Positions 63,075-64,000 of a stretch of 64,000 bases of DNA are shown in pieces. Within the stretch, counting starts at the first letter, position 1. Each line of letters opens with the position of its first letter. Made by a program: the position numbers and the translations under genes. The notes below the pieces were generated by a model. That model was given only the letters and a program-made list of their open reading frames with translations, was not told the DNA's origin and did no database searches. The DNA is from Diphasiastrum complanatum (taxonomy: Eukaryota; Streptophyta; Lycopodiopsida; Lycopodiales; Lycopodiaceae): positions 18,485,450 to 18,549,449 of the forward strand of contig CM055095.1 in the NCBI GenBank assembly GCA_029204225.1, read 5' to 3'.

Positions 63075-64000
63075 CACCTCGAGCATCTGTCCCCCTCCTC
63101 GTGTGCGCCTCAGCATACGGCCGTTGGTGTTCACAAACACCAACCGCCTACACTGCTCGATGGACAACCTGTTCCTCTTTTGCGTGTGATACAAGGCCCA
63201 GGTGCTCCAATTTCGCTCGCAAGCTCCTGCTTAACAGTCCTTTGCAAGGACTCTCTCAGCCAGTTGTCGCAGGTCACCTGTGCCGCGCCCATGGTAGCCC
63301 CACCATGAAACAGGCCTCAACATATCCTCCCTCCGTCGACTCTGCTCTCCATCGAAAGGAAACTGTTAGCGCTCAAAGATCAGCAGCTGGTATGCAATGT
63401 TAGTGAGCATCGGACCTGTTGGCAGAAGAAAAAACATGGCTCGTGTAAGTCCTCTTGAATTCACACACTAGCAATGAGCACACTACAGTCACTACTGCAG
63501 TACTTAGCCTACCAAGCAATTTATCACACGTACCTGGTCCAGGCCATACGCGCTCCGTGTACTCCACCCATCCCCGGTGCAGCTCCCGATCGTCCCGATC
63601 CCGAGTCTCGCGCCACAAGGGGTGCAATATGTGGGCTACGGCGTGGATGGGTCGGTGGAAGTAGTCCCGTCTGGCCTCCCAGATACGTGAGATCTCGCGC
63701 CTCCTGCAGTAGGCAAATCACAACAATCATGTAACCATAGCTGCCATAGCATAAAAGAATCGAATCAGACTTGAGTGAGAAACAACAAACTAGACACTGA
63801 AGAGTCATACCTGTGCTTGACCAAGGCTGACGTCTGAATCCCCTCGTCGATGCGGTCCATGAACTCGTAAATGAGGCCGAGAGTGCACCTCTCACGGTCT
63901 ACCAGGCGTAGCACTCTGAAAATGGGTAGAAGGACCCCAGTAATCTCCTCAGCATCTCTCCAGAACGGCTCACCGAACACAGTGGACCGGAAAAACGCCG
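63075..64000 (-). pseudogene. hAT-2 transposase, middle and dimerisation domain
   Basis: In coding order: 63980-63800 (FWRDAEEITGVLLPIFRVLR, GLIYEFMDRIDEGIQ); 63700-63545 (HPLWRETRDRDDRELHRGW); 63310-63085, the hAT dimerisation domain (GACERNWSTW, KRNRLSIEQCRRLVFVNTNG). A TAA sits just before the ACERNWS motif. Each piece aligns with the intron 6 transposase at 54.9, 54.5 and 54.0 kb. The BED and DUF659 parts would be to the right of 64000. Confidence 0.82.

Larger units (their letters stand above)
60406..64000. mobile_element. hAT-2: third hAT element, left end to window edge
   Basis: It starts CATAGTTGCA, the same terminus as hAT-1, followed by the perfect 22-bp palindrome TTTCTGAAACGCGTTTCAGAAA (60421-60442). 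The internal text (ATGGCACCAAAA..GTACAATGATGTTCCATGAAC) matches hAT-1 at 38040-38090. The flanking octamer is GTTTGGCT (60398-60405); its partner would lie beyond 64000. A LINE fragment is inserted at about 60849-62086. Transposase coding is on the minus strand. Confidence 0.88.

Overview
This is nuclear DNA from a land plant with a large, transposon-rich genome. It holds one recognisable host gene, a plastid-type chorismate synthase, on the + strand from 36320 to beyond the right edge. Ten exons are in the window and join in frame with GT-AG borders. The C-terminal exon(s) lie past 64000. The introns are very large because they are packed with mobile elements: intron 1 is 12.8 kb, intron 6 is 7.2 kb and intron 10 is at least 4.3 kb. 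Species cannot be read from the sequence. Huge introns plus mixed Copia, chromovirus, hAT and LINE relics suggest a large-genome plant (fern or gymnosperm rather than a compact angiosperm), but that is inference.

Left part (1-32735) is a graveyard of LTR retrotransposons. At 2.3-7.45 kb lies a Ty3 chromovirus (gag, protease, RT, integrase, chromodomain, LTR). Its missing RT-thumb/RNase H part is present in an inverted, partly duplicated fragment just upstream. At 7.5-10.4 kb are decayed Copia pieces. Two long dinucleotide tracts, (CT)n at 11.7 kb and (GA)n at 13.6 kb, flank a Copia gag scrap. At 15.4-26.9 kb is a nearly full-length Copia element (here 'Copia A') with both LTRs. A complete non-autonomous LTR element (here 'family C', 19126-24627, minus orientation) is inserted in it with a 5-bp target duplication. 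Copia A itself appears to sit in the LTR of a third Copia element ('B'). Further Copia fragments follow to 32.7 kb.

Centre and right (32736-64000): about 3.6 kb of unannotated upstream DNA precedes the gene. Intron 1 contains a 3.3-kb hAT-type DNA transposon (37623-40924, 8-bp TSD). It also contains a second three-level nest: Copia F, then a deleted chromovirus, then a deleted second copy of family C. Intron 2 carries a decayed tandem copy of part of exon 2. Intron 6 carries a near-complete hAT transposase gene on the minus strand and a 293-bp tandem duplication just before exon 7. Intron 10 carries a third, related hAT copy running off the window, with a 5'-truncated LINE inside it.

The points most worth follow-up are family C (LTRs full of CACGTG palindromes and a two-module protein I do not recognise), the three related hAT elements in one gene with differing subterminal palindromes, the PCNA-binding-like motif at the LINE C-terminus, and the dead exon-2 duplicate.
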